Shown here one piece after another: positions 17,981-26,251 of a DNA stretch of 64,000 nt. Location of the stretch: assembly GCF_001027745.1 (NCBI RefSeq), contig NZ_LECU01000003.1, positions 124,001-188,000 of the forward strand. Direction: 5' to 3'. Origin of the DNA: Pedobacter sp. BMA. Its GTDB lineage: Bacteria > Bacteroidota > Bacteroidia > Sphingobacteriales > Sphingobacteriaceae. Under the pieces are notes generated by a model. The model worked only from the letters and a program-made list of their open reading frames with translations. It made no database searches and was not told the DNA's origin. Positions within the stretch are counted from its first letter, which is position 1. Each line of letters opens with the position of its first letter. Both the position numbers and the translations under genes were made by a program.

Positions 17981-19559
17981 TATACAAAATATCTCCTATT
18001 TACATCAGGACAAAAACCTGCTATTTAAAAACATTAGCTTAGCAGTTAATCAACACGATAAAACAGCCCTTATCGGCAATAATGGTTCAGGTAAATCTAC
18101 GCTGCTCAAAATCATAGCAGGCAGTCTGGAAGTTTCTGAAGGGCGGGTGGATATCCACTCCACGCCCTATTACGTACCTCAAATTTTCGGACAATACAAT
18201 CATCTAACGGTGGCAGAGGCACTGAAGGTTGATCGGAAGCTTGATGCGCTGAATCAAATTTTCATGGGTAATGTAGCCGAAGAACTCTATAGCATCCTGA
18301 ACGACGACTGGACTATTGAAGATCGCTGTAAACGGGCACTTGGTACCTGGGAGCTACAAGATGTTGATTTGATGCAAAAGCTGGAAACATTAAGTGGCGG
18401 TCAGAAAACCAGGGTTTTCCTTGCCGGAATCACCCTTCACAACCCCGACTTCATTTTGCTGGACGAGCCAAGTAATCACCTGGATACTGGTGGCAGACAG
18501 CTGCTATATGATTTTATCGCCAATTCAACGGCTACACTATTAGTGGTTAGTCACGATCGTAGCCTGTTAAATCTGGTGGATATGGTTTGCGAGTTAAGCA
18601 AAAATGGCATTAGTAGCTACGGAGGAAATTATAGTTTCTATTTGGAGCAAAAGCAAAATGACATTAATGCACTACATCAGGATGTGCTGAACAAAGAAAA
18701 GGCTCTCCGAAAAGCCCGGGAAAAAGAGCGGGAAACCTTAGAACGGCAACAAAAGCTAGATAACCGGGGAAAGCGCAAACAGCAAAAAGCCGGTGTTGCC
18801 AGGATTATGATGAACACTTTGCAAAATAACGCGGAGAAAAGCAGTTCAAAAATAAGGGATGTTCATACCGGGAAAATAGATGGGATAGCTACCGACCTGC
18901 AAACGTTACGCGCATCGTTACCTGATCTGGATAAAATAAAGTTCGGATTTAACCAATCTATCCTCCACAAAGGGAAAGTACTCTTTAATGCTGAACAAGT
19001 TAATTATCGCTATGCTGATCAGTTTCTCTGGAAAGAAAACTTAAGTCTAAAGATTTACAGTGGAGACCGTATAGCCTTACAAGGCGCTAACGGATCTGGT
19101 AAAACAACGCTCATTCGCATGATCATGAACCTGATCATTCCGGTAACGGGAACAGTAAGCCTGGCTGATAACAAAGTTATTTATGTCGATCAGGATTACT
19201 CATTAATTGAAGGTAAGTTAAATGTGTATGAGCAGGCACAAAAATTTAACGTTTTTGCAATTCCCGAACATGAAATTAAAATCAGGCTGAGCCGCTTTCT
19301 GTTTGCCAGGGATGATTGGGATAAACCGTGCAGCGCCCTGAGTGGTGGCGAAAAAATGCGCCTGGCATTATGCGTTTTAAACATTACCAATCAGGCACCT
19401 GACATCATTATTCTCGATGAACCAACTAATAATCTGGATATTGCGAATATCGAAATTTTAACAACTGCGATAAACGGATATCGGGGTACACTCATTGCGG
19501 TTTCGCATGATATTTCTTTTTTAAAGGAGATTGACATTGAACGGTTTATTCAGTTATAA
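17973..19559 (+). CDS. ABC-F family ATPase (ribosome-associated)
   Basis: 528 residues, two ATPase domains and no membrane segment. Domain 1: Walker A GNNGSGKST (about 37), signature LSGGQKTR, Walker B DEPSNHLD. Domain 2: Walker A GANGSGKTT (about 373), LSGGEKMR, DEPTNNLD. A charged linker of about 100 residues (LRKAREKERETLERQQK ... RKQQKAG) joins them; in ABC-F proteins this arm reaches into the ribosome. Members either regulate translation or protect the ribosome from antibiotics. The neighbours and the attenuator-like leader favour antibiotic protection; drug class is not predictable. Confidence 0.93.
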   Translation: MLSIQNISYLHQDKNLLFKNISLAVNQHDKTALIGNNGSGKSTLLKIIAGSLEVSEGRVDIHSTPYYVPQIFGQYNHLTVAEALKVDRKLDALNQIFMGNVAEELYSILNDDWTIEDRCKRALGTWELQDVDLMQKLETLSGGQKTRVFLAGITLHNPDFILLDEPSNHLDTGGRQLLYDFIANSTATLLVVSHDRSLLNLVDMVCELSKNGISSYGGNYSFYLEQKQNDINALHQDVLNKEKALRKAREKERETLERQQKLDNRGKRKQQKAGVARIMMNTLQNNAEKSSSKIRDVHTGKIDGIATDLQTLRASLPDLDKIKFGFNQSILHKGKVLFNAEQVNYRYADQFLWKENLSLKIYSGDRIALQGANGSGKTTLIRMIMNLIIPVTGTVSLADNKVIYVDQDYSLIEGKLNVYEQAQKFNVFAIPEHEIKIRLSRFLFARDDWDKPCSALSGGEKMRLALCVLNITNQAPDIIILDEPTNNLDIANIEILTTAINGYRGTLIAVSHDISFLKEIDIERFIQL

Positions 19560-19646
19560 GGTAAAAGGGCTTACAACAGAAAGTTATTCTCTAATCAAAA
19601 ATTGCTAACTTAGATTCTAACAAAAGCTAACCCCTTCAATACGAGG

Positions 19647-20174
19647 ATGAAAAAAAACCTGTTTGTAAGCATCGCAATACTGATTGCCTTTAGTTTGGGC
19701 TTCGGTGTAAAGTCGTTCATGGTAAGGGCATCAGCTTCGCCCGATGATTTTAAAAAAGTGACCGGCATTGGTGGGATTTTCTTTAAAAGTAAGGATCCGA
19801 AAAAGATGCGCGAATGGTATAGTACCAACCTTGGCCTAAAAACAAATGCCTACGGTGCCGTTTTTGAATGGTATCAGGGCGCTGATCAGCAGAAAAAAGG
19901 CTTTTCTCAATGGAGTCCATTTTCTGAGCGGACAAAATATTTCGAGCCCTCTGCAAAAGATTTCATGATCAATTACAGAGTTGCAGATTTGGATAAACTG
20001 ATGGTGCATCTGAAGAAAAACGGCGTAACCATAACTGATACGGTTCAAAATGTAGATTATGGCAAGTTTGTGCATATTATGGATAATGAAGGCAACAAAA
20101 TAGAGCTCTGGGAACCGAATGACGCTGCTTATGAAAAATTAGGCAAACAGATGGGGAGCAGTACGACCATGTGA
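19647..20174 (+). CDS. VOC (glyoxalase/bleomycin-like) protein with N-terminal signal or anchor
   Basis: 175 residues. Residues 3-25 are a hydrophobic segment (NLFVSIAILIAFSLGFGV) that should export or anchor the protein. The rest is one VOC domain: GIGGIFFKSKDPKKMREWYSTNLGL, then DFMINYRVADLDKLMVHLKKNGV and VDYGKFVHIMDNEGNKIELWEP, the last carrying the usual metal-binding Glu. VOC domains are normally cytoplasmic, so the leader is unusual. Substrate unknown. Confidence 0.88.
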   Translation: MKKNLFVSIAILIAFSLGFGVKSFMVRASASPDDFKKVTGIGGIFFKSKDPKKMREWYSTNLGLKTNAYGAVFEWYQGADQQKKGFSQWSPFSERTKYFEPSAKDFMINYRVADLDKLMVHLKKNGVTITDTVQNVDYGKFVHIMDNEGNKIELWEPNDAAYEKLGKQMGSSTTM

Positions 20175-20225
20175 TGCCCTTACCAGAAACAATGACTGAT
20201 CATTCTTAAATTTCCTCCTTAACAA

Positions 20226-20777
20226 ATGAAACTAACAGCAGAACAAAACGGAGAACTATTAAGCATTTTAAAAAGCAGATTTGATAAAAACAGTAATCGC
20301 CATGCGGGCATCGACTGGAAAGATGTTCAATCGAGGCTCGAAGCAGATGAAACAAAACTATGGTCGCTGAATGAAATGGAAGTTACCGGTGGAGAACCGG
20401 ATGTGATTGGAAAAGACGAAAATACCGGAGCTTTTATTTTTGTAGACTGCGTTGCTGAAAGTCCGAAAGGCCGGCGGAGTATTTGTTACGACCATGAAGC
20501 ACTGGAATCAAGAAAAGAGCATAAGCCGGGCAATAGCGTAATAAATATGGCCACTGAGATGGGTATAACGGTGTTAAATGAATCTGAATACCGGGCTTTG
20601 CAGCAGCTGGGCAAGTTCGACCTGAAAACTTCGAGCTGGGTGGCAACACCTGCAGAAATTAGAAAACTTGGTGGAGCAATATTTTGCGACCGGCGCTACG
20701 ACACTATTTTTGTTTACCATAATGGTGCAGAATCTTACTATGCTGCCCGGGGCTTTCGTGGAAAACTACATGTGTAA
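20226..20777 (+). CDS. DUF4256 domain protein
   Basis: 183 residues, no signal peptide. It matches the DUF4256 family along its whole length, with typical segments WSLNEMEVTGGEPDVIG, FVDCVAESPKGRRSICYD, MATEMGITVLNESEYRALQ, and FDLKTSSWVATPAEIRKLGG near the C-terminus. The family is widespread and uncharacterised. It lies 51 bp after the VOC gene and may share its transcript. Confidence 0.88.
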   Translation: MKLTAEQNGELLSILKSRFDKNSNRHAGIDWKDVQSRLEADETKLWSLNEMEVTGGEPDVIGKDENTGAFIFVDCVAESPKGRRSICYDHEALESRKEHKPGNSVINMATEMGITVLNESEYRALQQLGKFDLKTSSWVATPAEIRKLGGAIFCDRRYDTIFVYHNGAESYYAARGFRGKLHV

Positions 20778-20854
20778 ATTTAATTTTTTTCAGTTTGTGG
20801 TAATTCGATTATTTTAATGAATTTAGTGTCAATCTAAATTGTTAAAAAAATAAA

Positions 20855-22033
20855 ATGTTGAAAGAGTACAAACTTGGTCGTGGATGGGCAATATTTGCCA
20901 TCATATTCTCTCCCCTATTGATCGCATTGTTTGGCATGCTGCTCGTTATGCCATTTATCCCAGGTCTGAATGACAACCTCAGTCCGTCTATCTTGTGGTT
21001 TTCAGCTCCCCTATCGCTAGGCATGATGTTTTTTGGCGTTGTGACTTTTCTCGATGCGATTAAAGGTAAATTTGTTATCGACTTCGATAGGTTATACAAT
21101 GTGAGCACAATGGGCAACCGGGAGCTGCTTTTTACTGAAATCAAAGGCTACAGAACTGATGATAAGTATATCTATATCGAGCCGAATGTACCACACAGGA
21201 AGAAAGTAAAATTGACTAAATATATTTCCAGCGCTGCTGAAATTGAAAGATGGCTTGGTGAACGATATCCTGATCTGGACCGGCTCAAAGCTGAGGAGGA
21301 AAAGGAAGCAATATTCGCAAATGATGATTTTGGTTTTTCTCCTGAAGAAAGATCGGAAAAATTTAACCAGGCAAGTTCGGTGGCCAAGACAGTGAATATT
21401 ATAGGTGGGCTCATTGGCGCATGGACGATATTTTTCCCAAATCCTTATGAAATAGCGCTGTGGTGTTGTCTGGCAATCCCATTACTTTGTATACCCGTAA
21501 TCAAATACTATAAAGGCTTGATCAGGATTGATAAACGGAAAGATTCTCCTTACCCAAGTATTTTTATCGCTTTTTTATTGCCTTCTGCTGCCGTATTTTT
21601 AAGAGGCCTGCTCGACTACAACATTTTTGATCACACAAAAATCTGGATTCCGATGTTTGTTATCGCCCTGCTTATGACTACAGTTTTTTTTATTAAAAAT
21701 GCAGAGCTTAAATCAGGAAAGAAAGCAATCGGCACTGTCATAGCGTTTATATTATTCAGCCTCGCGTATGGTTTTGGATCGATCATTTTTCTGAATTGTT
21801 ATTACGATCGATCAGCTCCAAAAATGTTCAGCTCGAAAATTTTGAACAAGAGAATGAGTTCTGGAAAAACAACCAGTTACTACCTTGAACTTGAGCCCTG
21901 GGGCGAGAGAAAGACAGCAGAAGATGTTGATGTTTCGAAAGATTTTTATTTTGAGGTAAATGAGAATGATACTGTTAACATTTACTTTATGAAAGGAAAA
22001 TTAGACATACCGTGGTTCGAGCTTTCTAAATAA
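20855..22033 (+). CDS. Multi-spanning membrane protein of unknown function
   Basis: 392 residues. I count about seven hydrophobic segments: near residues 12-34, 45-65, 175-195, 197-213, 229-249, 260-277 and 289-315. Between segments 2 and 3 is a soluble part of about 110 residues that looks like a small PH-like beta domain (IDFDRLYNVSTMGNRELLFTEIKGYRTDDKY). The last 65 residues are soluble. I do not recognise a family and no neighbour explains it. Confidence 0.8.
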   Translation: MLKEYKLGRGWAIFAIIFSPLLIALFGMLLVMPFIPGLNDNLSPSILWFSAPLSLGMMFFGVVTFLDAIKGKFVIDFDRLYNVSTMGNRELLFTEIKGYRTDDKYIYIEPNVPHRKKVKLTKYISSAAEIERWLGERYPDLDRLKAEEEKEAIFANDDFGFSPEERSEKFNQASSVAKTVNIIGGLIGAWTIFFPNPYEIALWCCLAIPLLCIPVIKYYKGLIRIDKRKDSPYPSIFIAFLLPSAAVFLRGLLDYNIFDHTKIWIPMFVIALLMTTVFFIKNAELKSGKKAIGTVIAFILFSLAYGFGSIIFLNCYYDRSAPKMFSSKILNKRMSSGKTTSYYLELEPWGERKTAEDVDVSKDFYFEVNENDTVNIYFMKGKLDIPWFELSK

Positions 22034-22082
22034 ATTAGCCTGTAATTCGGCTGTATTAACACGTCATTTTGAAGCATCATAT

Positions 22083-22691
22083 ATGGATCTTTTCAATCAG
22101 GATATAAACGTTTCACCTAATCTGCTTCCTTATGGTGGAACCGTAAACTACTACGGCCAGCTATTTGCAAACCCTGTTGCGGATGAATATTTTGACTTGT
22201 TGATGAACACCATCGACTGGAAAAATGACGAAGCCTTTATTATGGGCAAACATATTATTACCAAGAGAAAAGTAGCCTGGTACGGTGATGAGGCTTTCTC
22301 CTATACGTATTCAAAGGCAACAAAAACGGCCTTACCATGGACGAATGAACTACTCGAACTTAAGCATATAGCCGAGCAGAAAACGGGTACCACATACAAT
22401 TCATGCCTGCTAAACTTATATCATAATGGCGATGAAGGCATGGCTTATCACAGTGATGATGAGCGTGCATTGGCTGAGCATGCTGCAATTGCTTCATTAA
22501 GCTTTGGCGCTACGCGTAAGTTTCTGTTCAAGCACAAGGAAAGCAAGGAGATGATATCCGTTTTTCTGGAACATGGCAGCCTGCTGGTGATGAAAGATGA
22601 AACACAAGAGAACTGGCTTCACCGATTACCACCAACAAAAAAGGTGCTGCGCCAACGTGTAAACCTCACGTTCAGAACGATGGTGGTTTGA
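22083..22691 (+). CDS. alkB: Alpha-ketoglutarate-dependent dioxygenase, AlkB family
   Basis: 202 residues. It repairs alkylated bases (1-meA, 3-meC) by Fe(II)/2-oxoglutarate oxidation. All hallmarks are present: YNSCLLNLYHNGDEGMAYHSD with the HxD iron ligands (about 123-125), SFGATRKFLFKHK, distal iron His in NWLHRLP (about 181), and the 2-oxoglutarate-binding RxNxTFR at the C-terminus (RVNLTFR). The size is that of the AlkB/ALKBH2-like group. It stands alone and ends at a strong two-sided terminator. Confidence 0.95.
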   Translation: MDLFNQDINVSPNLLPYGGTVNYYGQLFANPVADEYFDLLMNTIDWKNDEAFIMGKHIITKRKVAWYGDEAFSYTYSKATKTALPWTNELLELKHIAEQKTGTTYNSCLLNLYHNGDEGMAYHSDDERALAEHAAIASLSFGATRKFLFKHKESKEMISVFLEHGSLLVMKDETQENWLHRLPPTKKVLRQRVNLTFRTMVV

Positions 22692-22704
22692 AATTCTGTT
22701 AAAC

Positions 22705-22736
22705 AAAAATGGCCTGTATTTAAACAGGCCATTTTT
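22705..22736. terminator. Two-sided terminator between alkB and the reverse lipoprotein gene
   Basis: Perfect 13-bp stem AAAAATGGCCTGT / ACAGGCCATTTTT with a 6-nt loop and A/T runs on both sides, between convergent genes. Confidence 0.9.
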
Positions 22737-22752
22737 GTTTTTTAGGGGTTAT

Positions 22753-23544
22753 CTATTTCTTGAATTCACTGATGTCAACAATACGATCTGAATTTCCGTT
22801 GTATTTTAAGAATGGTGTACCGTGGTTATTGGTTGTCCACGAATAATTTGATGCAATTTCATTCTGAATACCCGCTGCATTGGCCAGTAAACTAGCCGGA
22901 ACCGTCAGGCTTTGTGTTTCGCCATTGCGATAGTTAACCTGATAAAGTTCCTTTTCTGTTAAAAACACGAGCGTAGTTTTGTCTCTCGAATACATTAAAA
23001 ACTTACCTTGAATCCGCTCATCGGGATTTTGTCTCTTAATGGTATTGATTTTCCCACTCACTGAATTTACAATATAATCGTTGTTAATAACGAAATTGGT
23101 TCTGGTCAGCTCAACCAGGCCCTGGGTATATAAACCATCATTTTTTCCTTTGGAAGCCTTATCCAGACTCATCACTTCAACTGAACCATCCTTTAACGCA
23201 AATACATAAAATGGCGCTACGTTTTGGGTAGAATCTACAACTTGTGCCACTACTGCCGTATTCTGGCTGTTCACAAACCTCGCATTTCTAAATTCAACAG
23301 CCAGCTTATTTTTCCCATTCTGAACGGATAAGGTAGTATCACGGTATTGGATTTTGAAGTGTTCTTGTCCGTCGGCACGATTCGAATCAATTTTTACTAA
23401 TGTGAATATGGCTTTTTCTGATTTCGGGATTTCATCAAAGGTTTGATTTGCAGCTATTGGTTCCGGACTGTAGGTTTTCTCCAGATTCCCTTTGCAGGCA
23501 AAAAGTGCAACACAAGAGATGAGGGCTAATAATTTGATTTTCAT
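22753..23544 (-). CDS. Lipoprotein of unknown function
   Basis: 263 residues. Lipobox LFAC (Cys17). The mature chain is a run of short beta strands (FKIQYRDTTLSVQNGKNKLAVEF, APFYVFALKDGSVEVMSLD, LMYSRDKTTLVFLTEKELYQVNY), suggesting a beta-propeller-like or sandwich fold. No family recognised. It stands alone, convergent with alkB. Confidence 0.8.
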   Translation of the reverse strand: MKIKLLALISCVALFACKGNLEKTYSPEPIAANQTFDEIPKSEKAIFTLVKIDSNRADGQEHFKIQYRDTTLSVQNGKNKLAVEFRNARFVNSQNTAVVAQVVDSTQNVAPFYVFALKDGSVEVMSLDKASKGKNDGLYTQGLVELTRTNFVINNDYIVNSVSGKINTIKRQNPDERIQGKFLMYSRDKTTLVFLTEKELYQVNYRNGETQSLTVPASLLANAAGIQNEIASNYSWTTNNHGTPFLKYNGNSDRIVDISEFKK

Positions 23545-23740
23545 ATGTAACTGTTTTTATTTTTTCACGAAGTTATAACCTTTCTGTTTACACATTAAAA
23601 AATCAGCAGAAATACATAAAATTGTTGCACAAATCCGATCCCGATCACCGCCTGCTTTACGCTTAAAAGGTTAAAATACAGCGATGCGGTAATAATGGAT
23701 TAGTTTTTGTTCGTATGAACATAATCATTAAAACTAAGCC

Positions 23741-24139
23741 ATGAAAAACCTCATCTTCTGTAGCCTCATCATCTGTTTATTGAGCGCATGTATTGAAAAA
23801 ATAGATGCTTCCAAGCTGGAAAACACCAAATGGGAACTTACCTCATTACCGGGAATAACTTTACCGCCTACCACCAAAGCCACCTTAAATTTTGCAGACA
23901 GTTTAAAAGTAAGCGGGAAATCGTTTTGTAACAGTTACGGAGGTAAAGCCGAGATTACCGGGGATAAAATTGCCTTGCAAAATTTCTTCGGTACTAAAAT
24001 GTTCTGTCAGGAAACAGATGCAGCAGAACGATTTTATCTGCACACTATTAATCAGGTAGATGGGGCAAAACTAAGTGACAACAAGCTTTACCTGCTGAGT
24101 GGGAAAAAGACATTAATGGAATTTACAAAAGCGAATTAA
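23741..24139 (+). CDS. META domain (HslJ-like) lipoprotein
   Basis: 132 residues. Lipobox LLSAC (Cys17). The mature part is one META domain: LENTKWELTSLPGI, KATLNFADSLKVSGKSFCNSYGG, LQNFFGTKMFCQETDAAERFYLHTINQVDGAKLSDNKLYLLSG. The pattern of FxxxxVSGxxFCNSYGG and the TxMxC turn is diagnostic. HslJ of E. coli is linked to novobiocin tolerance and stress; the role here is unknown. Confidence 0.9.
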   Translation: MKNLIFCSLIICLLSACIEKIDASKLENTKWELTSLPGITLPPTTKATLNFADSLKVSGKSFCNSYGGKAEITGDKIALQNFFGTKMFCQETDAAERFYLHTINQVDGAKLSDNKLYLLSGKKTLMEFTKAN

Positions 24140-24216
24140 CGATCTTTAACATTTGCCAATCTGCATTTTTTGATTAAAAATTAATAATTTCGACCTTTTA
24201 AGTTACGCCCCAAACG

Positions 24217-25143
24217 ATGCCAGTGTCTATTACAGCAGATTTAAAGTTCTTTTTTACCACTGTAAAAAATGCATTTGGTTTATTCCAAAAGAATGACCCA
24301 TTACGCCTGGCTGGCGCCACAGCATTTTTCACAAACTTTGCGCTTCCCCCTATTCTGATTATCCTGATCAGATTGTTTGGTATGTTTACAGACAGGAGAT
24401 TATTGGTTACCCATATTTTTGAGCGGCTGGCCAATATTCTGGATCAGGACAGTATTCAGCAAATCCGATCAACACTTAGAAATATCAGGGGGATTGATCA
24501 GGCATGGTATGTGACGCTACTCAGTTTTATATTTTTCCTTTTTGTTGCCACTACCTTGTTTAACGTGATTAAAAATTCGCTTGAACAAATCTGGAATATA
24601 GGTCATAAAGATAAAAAAGGAATCATTAACACGCTAAAATCAAGGGCCATTTCAGTAACCATCATTCTGCTTGCAGGAATTTTATTTTTCTTTGGGCTTT
24701 TAGCCGATAGCGTCCAGGCTTTCATCGGTTCTTACCTGAAGTCTAACTCTCCATCTTTCGAACTTGTGTTGACCTCTGTTATTAACCAACTGGTATTTAT
24801 TTTTATCGTGACCACCTGGTTTACGATGTTATTCAGGTTTTTGACGAACGGCCGGCCGACATGGCGGGCAGCAATTTCAGGGGGATTGTTAACGGGATGT
24901 TTATTTACCGCAGGAAAATACATCCTCCGGATTCTACTGCCTTTAAGTAACATCAGCAATATTTACGGTTCAGCAGGGTCGATCATTGTGATCATGCTTT
25001 TCGTGTTTTACTCTTCGCTGATATTTTATTTTGGAGCGTCATTTATTAAGGCACTCAGCGTGCAAAGCGCGACGCCCATTATACCTAAAAACGGTTCCTT
25101 TGCTTACGAGCTTACCGAAGTGGAACCAAACCAGCCCAATTAA
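24217..25143 (+). CDS. YihY/virulence factor BrkB family membrane protein
   Basis: 308 residues with six hydrophobic segments, the family's usual topology. Recognisable parts: RLAGATAFFTNFALPPILIILI near residue 28, WYVTLLSFIFFLFVATTLFNVIKNSLEQIWNI near 105, and GSAGSIIVIMLFVFYSSLIFYFGASFIKA near the end. The family was once called RNase BN in error; it is an inner-membrane protein of unclear function, perhaps in transport. It starts 77 bp after the META gene. Confidence 0.93.
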   Translation: MPVSITADLKFFFTTVKNAFGLFQKNDPLRLAGATAFFTNFALPPILIILIRLFGMFTDRRLLVTHIFERLANILDQDSIQQIRSTLRNIRGIDQAWYVTLLSFIFFLFVATTLFNVIKNSLEQIWNIGHKDKKGIINTLKSRAISVTIILLAGILFFFGLLADSVQAFIGSYLKSNSPSFELVLTSVINQLVFIFIVTTWFTMLFRFLTNGRPTWRAAISGGLLTGCLFTAGKYILRILLPLSNISNIYGSAGSIIVIMLFVFYSSLIFYFGASFIKALSVQSATPIIPKNGSFAYELTEVEPNQPN

Positions 25144-25154
25144 TTCTATAAAAA

Positions 25155-25188
25155 ACAAAAGGCAGGTTTAATAAAACCTGCCTTTTGT
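25155..25188. terminator. Two-sided terminator after the YihY gene
   Basis: Perfect 15-bp stem ACAAAAGGCAGGTTT / AAACCTGCCTTTTGT with a 4-nt loop, between convergent genes. Confidence 0.9.
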
Positions 25189-25206
25189 GTAACCTTATAT
25201 GATGGG

Positions 25207-25797
25207 TTAGAAAATTCTATATCCCAATCCTACGGTAAATAAATTAAGCTTTGTGCCAGGATATCCTGATTTATTAATTTTGGATAAACCCAGTTCATAA
25301 CGCGCATCAATGCTTAGTTTTTTAATATCAAGCGCTGCACCAAACTGCCACGCAAGGGCCTGGTTCTTAAAGTCTGCTCTAAAAACACTGCCAGCTGCAT
25401 CTTTCAGGCTTTGGTTTTCATCCAGAATCAATGAAAACATAGGCCCTGTATTTAATCTTACTCCTAGCCCAAGCGCTCCGATTTTGGTTCCTATTAACAA
25501 TGGAACATCCAGACTGGTGAAATTAACCCTGTTAACCTGCCCTGTGGCGTCGCTTACCAGGTTTGCTTTTTTGCCGGATACATAAAGTTCTGGTTGAAAA
25601 TGCACACCCGCAGCACCTATCCTTGCCCAAACACCGCCATAAAAACCTGCACGGTTCTCACTGCTAAAGGTGTTTTCACTATCGAATTTCGAAAAATTTG
25701 CACCTGCTTTCAATCCAAACTGAAATGATGGTAAAACCTGTGCGCTGGCGGCGAATCCAAAAAGCAGGAATGCAGCGGTTAAAGATAAAAGTTTCAT
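25207..25797 (-). CDS. Outer-membrane beta-barrel protein, PorT-like family
   Basis: 196 residues. A signal peptide (LLSLTAAFLLFGFAASAQ) is followed by an eight-stranded barrel: FGLKAGANFSKFDSE, GFYGGVWARIG, VHFQPELYVSGKKA, SLDVPLLIGTKIGALGLGVRLNTGPMF, and the closing strand FTVGLGYRIF with a C-terminal Phe as in outer-membrane proteins. This is the common Bacteroidota outer membrane beta-barrel domain. It starts 23 bp after the small upstream gene and is likely co-transcribed with it. Confidence 0.88.
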   Translation of the reverse strand: MKLLSLTAAFLLFGFAASAQVLPSFQFGLKAGANFSKFDSENTFSSENRAGFYGGVWARIGAAGVHFQPELYVSGKKANLVSDATGQVNRVNFTSLDVPLLIGTKIGALGLGVRLNTGPMFSLILDENQSLKDAAGSVFRADFKNQALAWQFGAALDIKKLSIDARYELGLSKINKSGYPGTKLNLFTVGLGYRIF

Positions 25798-25820
25798 AAT
25801 TTAAGATGATTTAGATTTCG

Positions 25821-26117
25821 CTAGCTTGTGGCATTATTGATGGCCTCTTGTTCTTTAAGGGCATCAACATTGTTTTTATCACCAAAGTTTTGCGTTTTGC
25901 CTGCAAAGTAATCTAAAATTCCTGAGATTGTTTCTAAGTTATCTGCCAAATTTTGATGAACATCAGGTAAATCTTTTTCTAACCTACCGTCGCCAAGCTC
26001 AATATTATCAACTTCAATTTTACCAATTTTCTGAATAAGTGCCTGTTGTGAATTTTGTAAATCTTCTAACTCACGCACAATCTTTTCCATTAATTCAAAC
26101 TTCTTTAAAGTATTCAT
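25821..26117 (-). CDS. Small helical protein of unknown function
   Basis: 98 residues, mostly helical, with a heptad-like start (LKKFELMEKIVRELEDLQNSQQALIQKIGKIE) that looks like a coiled coil and a Gln/Asn-rich end. No signal peptide. No family recognised. It lies upstream of the beta-barrel gene in the same direction. Confidence 0.75.
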   Translation of the reverse strand: MNTLKKFELMEKIVRELEDLQNSQQALIQKIGKIEVDNIELGDGRLEKDLPDVHQNLADNLETISGILDYFAGKTQNFGDKNNVDALKEQEAINNATS

Positions 26118-26221
26118 AGGTTCTTATTTTTAATGTTAAATGTTTCCCTAATAAACCCTTACCTCCCGTTTTTGTTTTATTTTATCTGAATGTTGATCAA
26201 TCACTTGGAATTGTAAAAAAC

Positions 26222-26237
26222 AACTAATAAATTAGTT
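26222..26237. promoter_or_regulatory. Palindrome just upstream of the TPR gene
   Basis: AACTAAT-AA-ATTAGTT, a perfect 7-bp inverted repeat 14 bp before the ATG. It could be an operator, but AT-rich DNA yields such palindromes easily. Confidence 0.25.
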
Positions 26238-26251
26238 TAAAATTAAATTCC

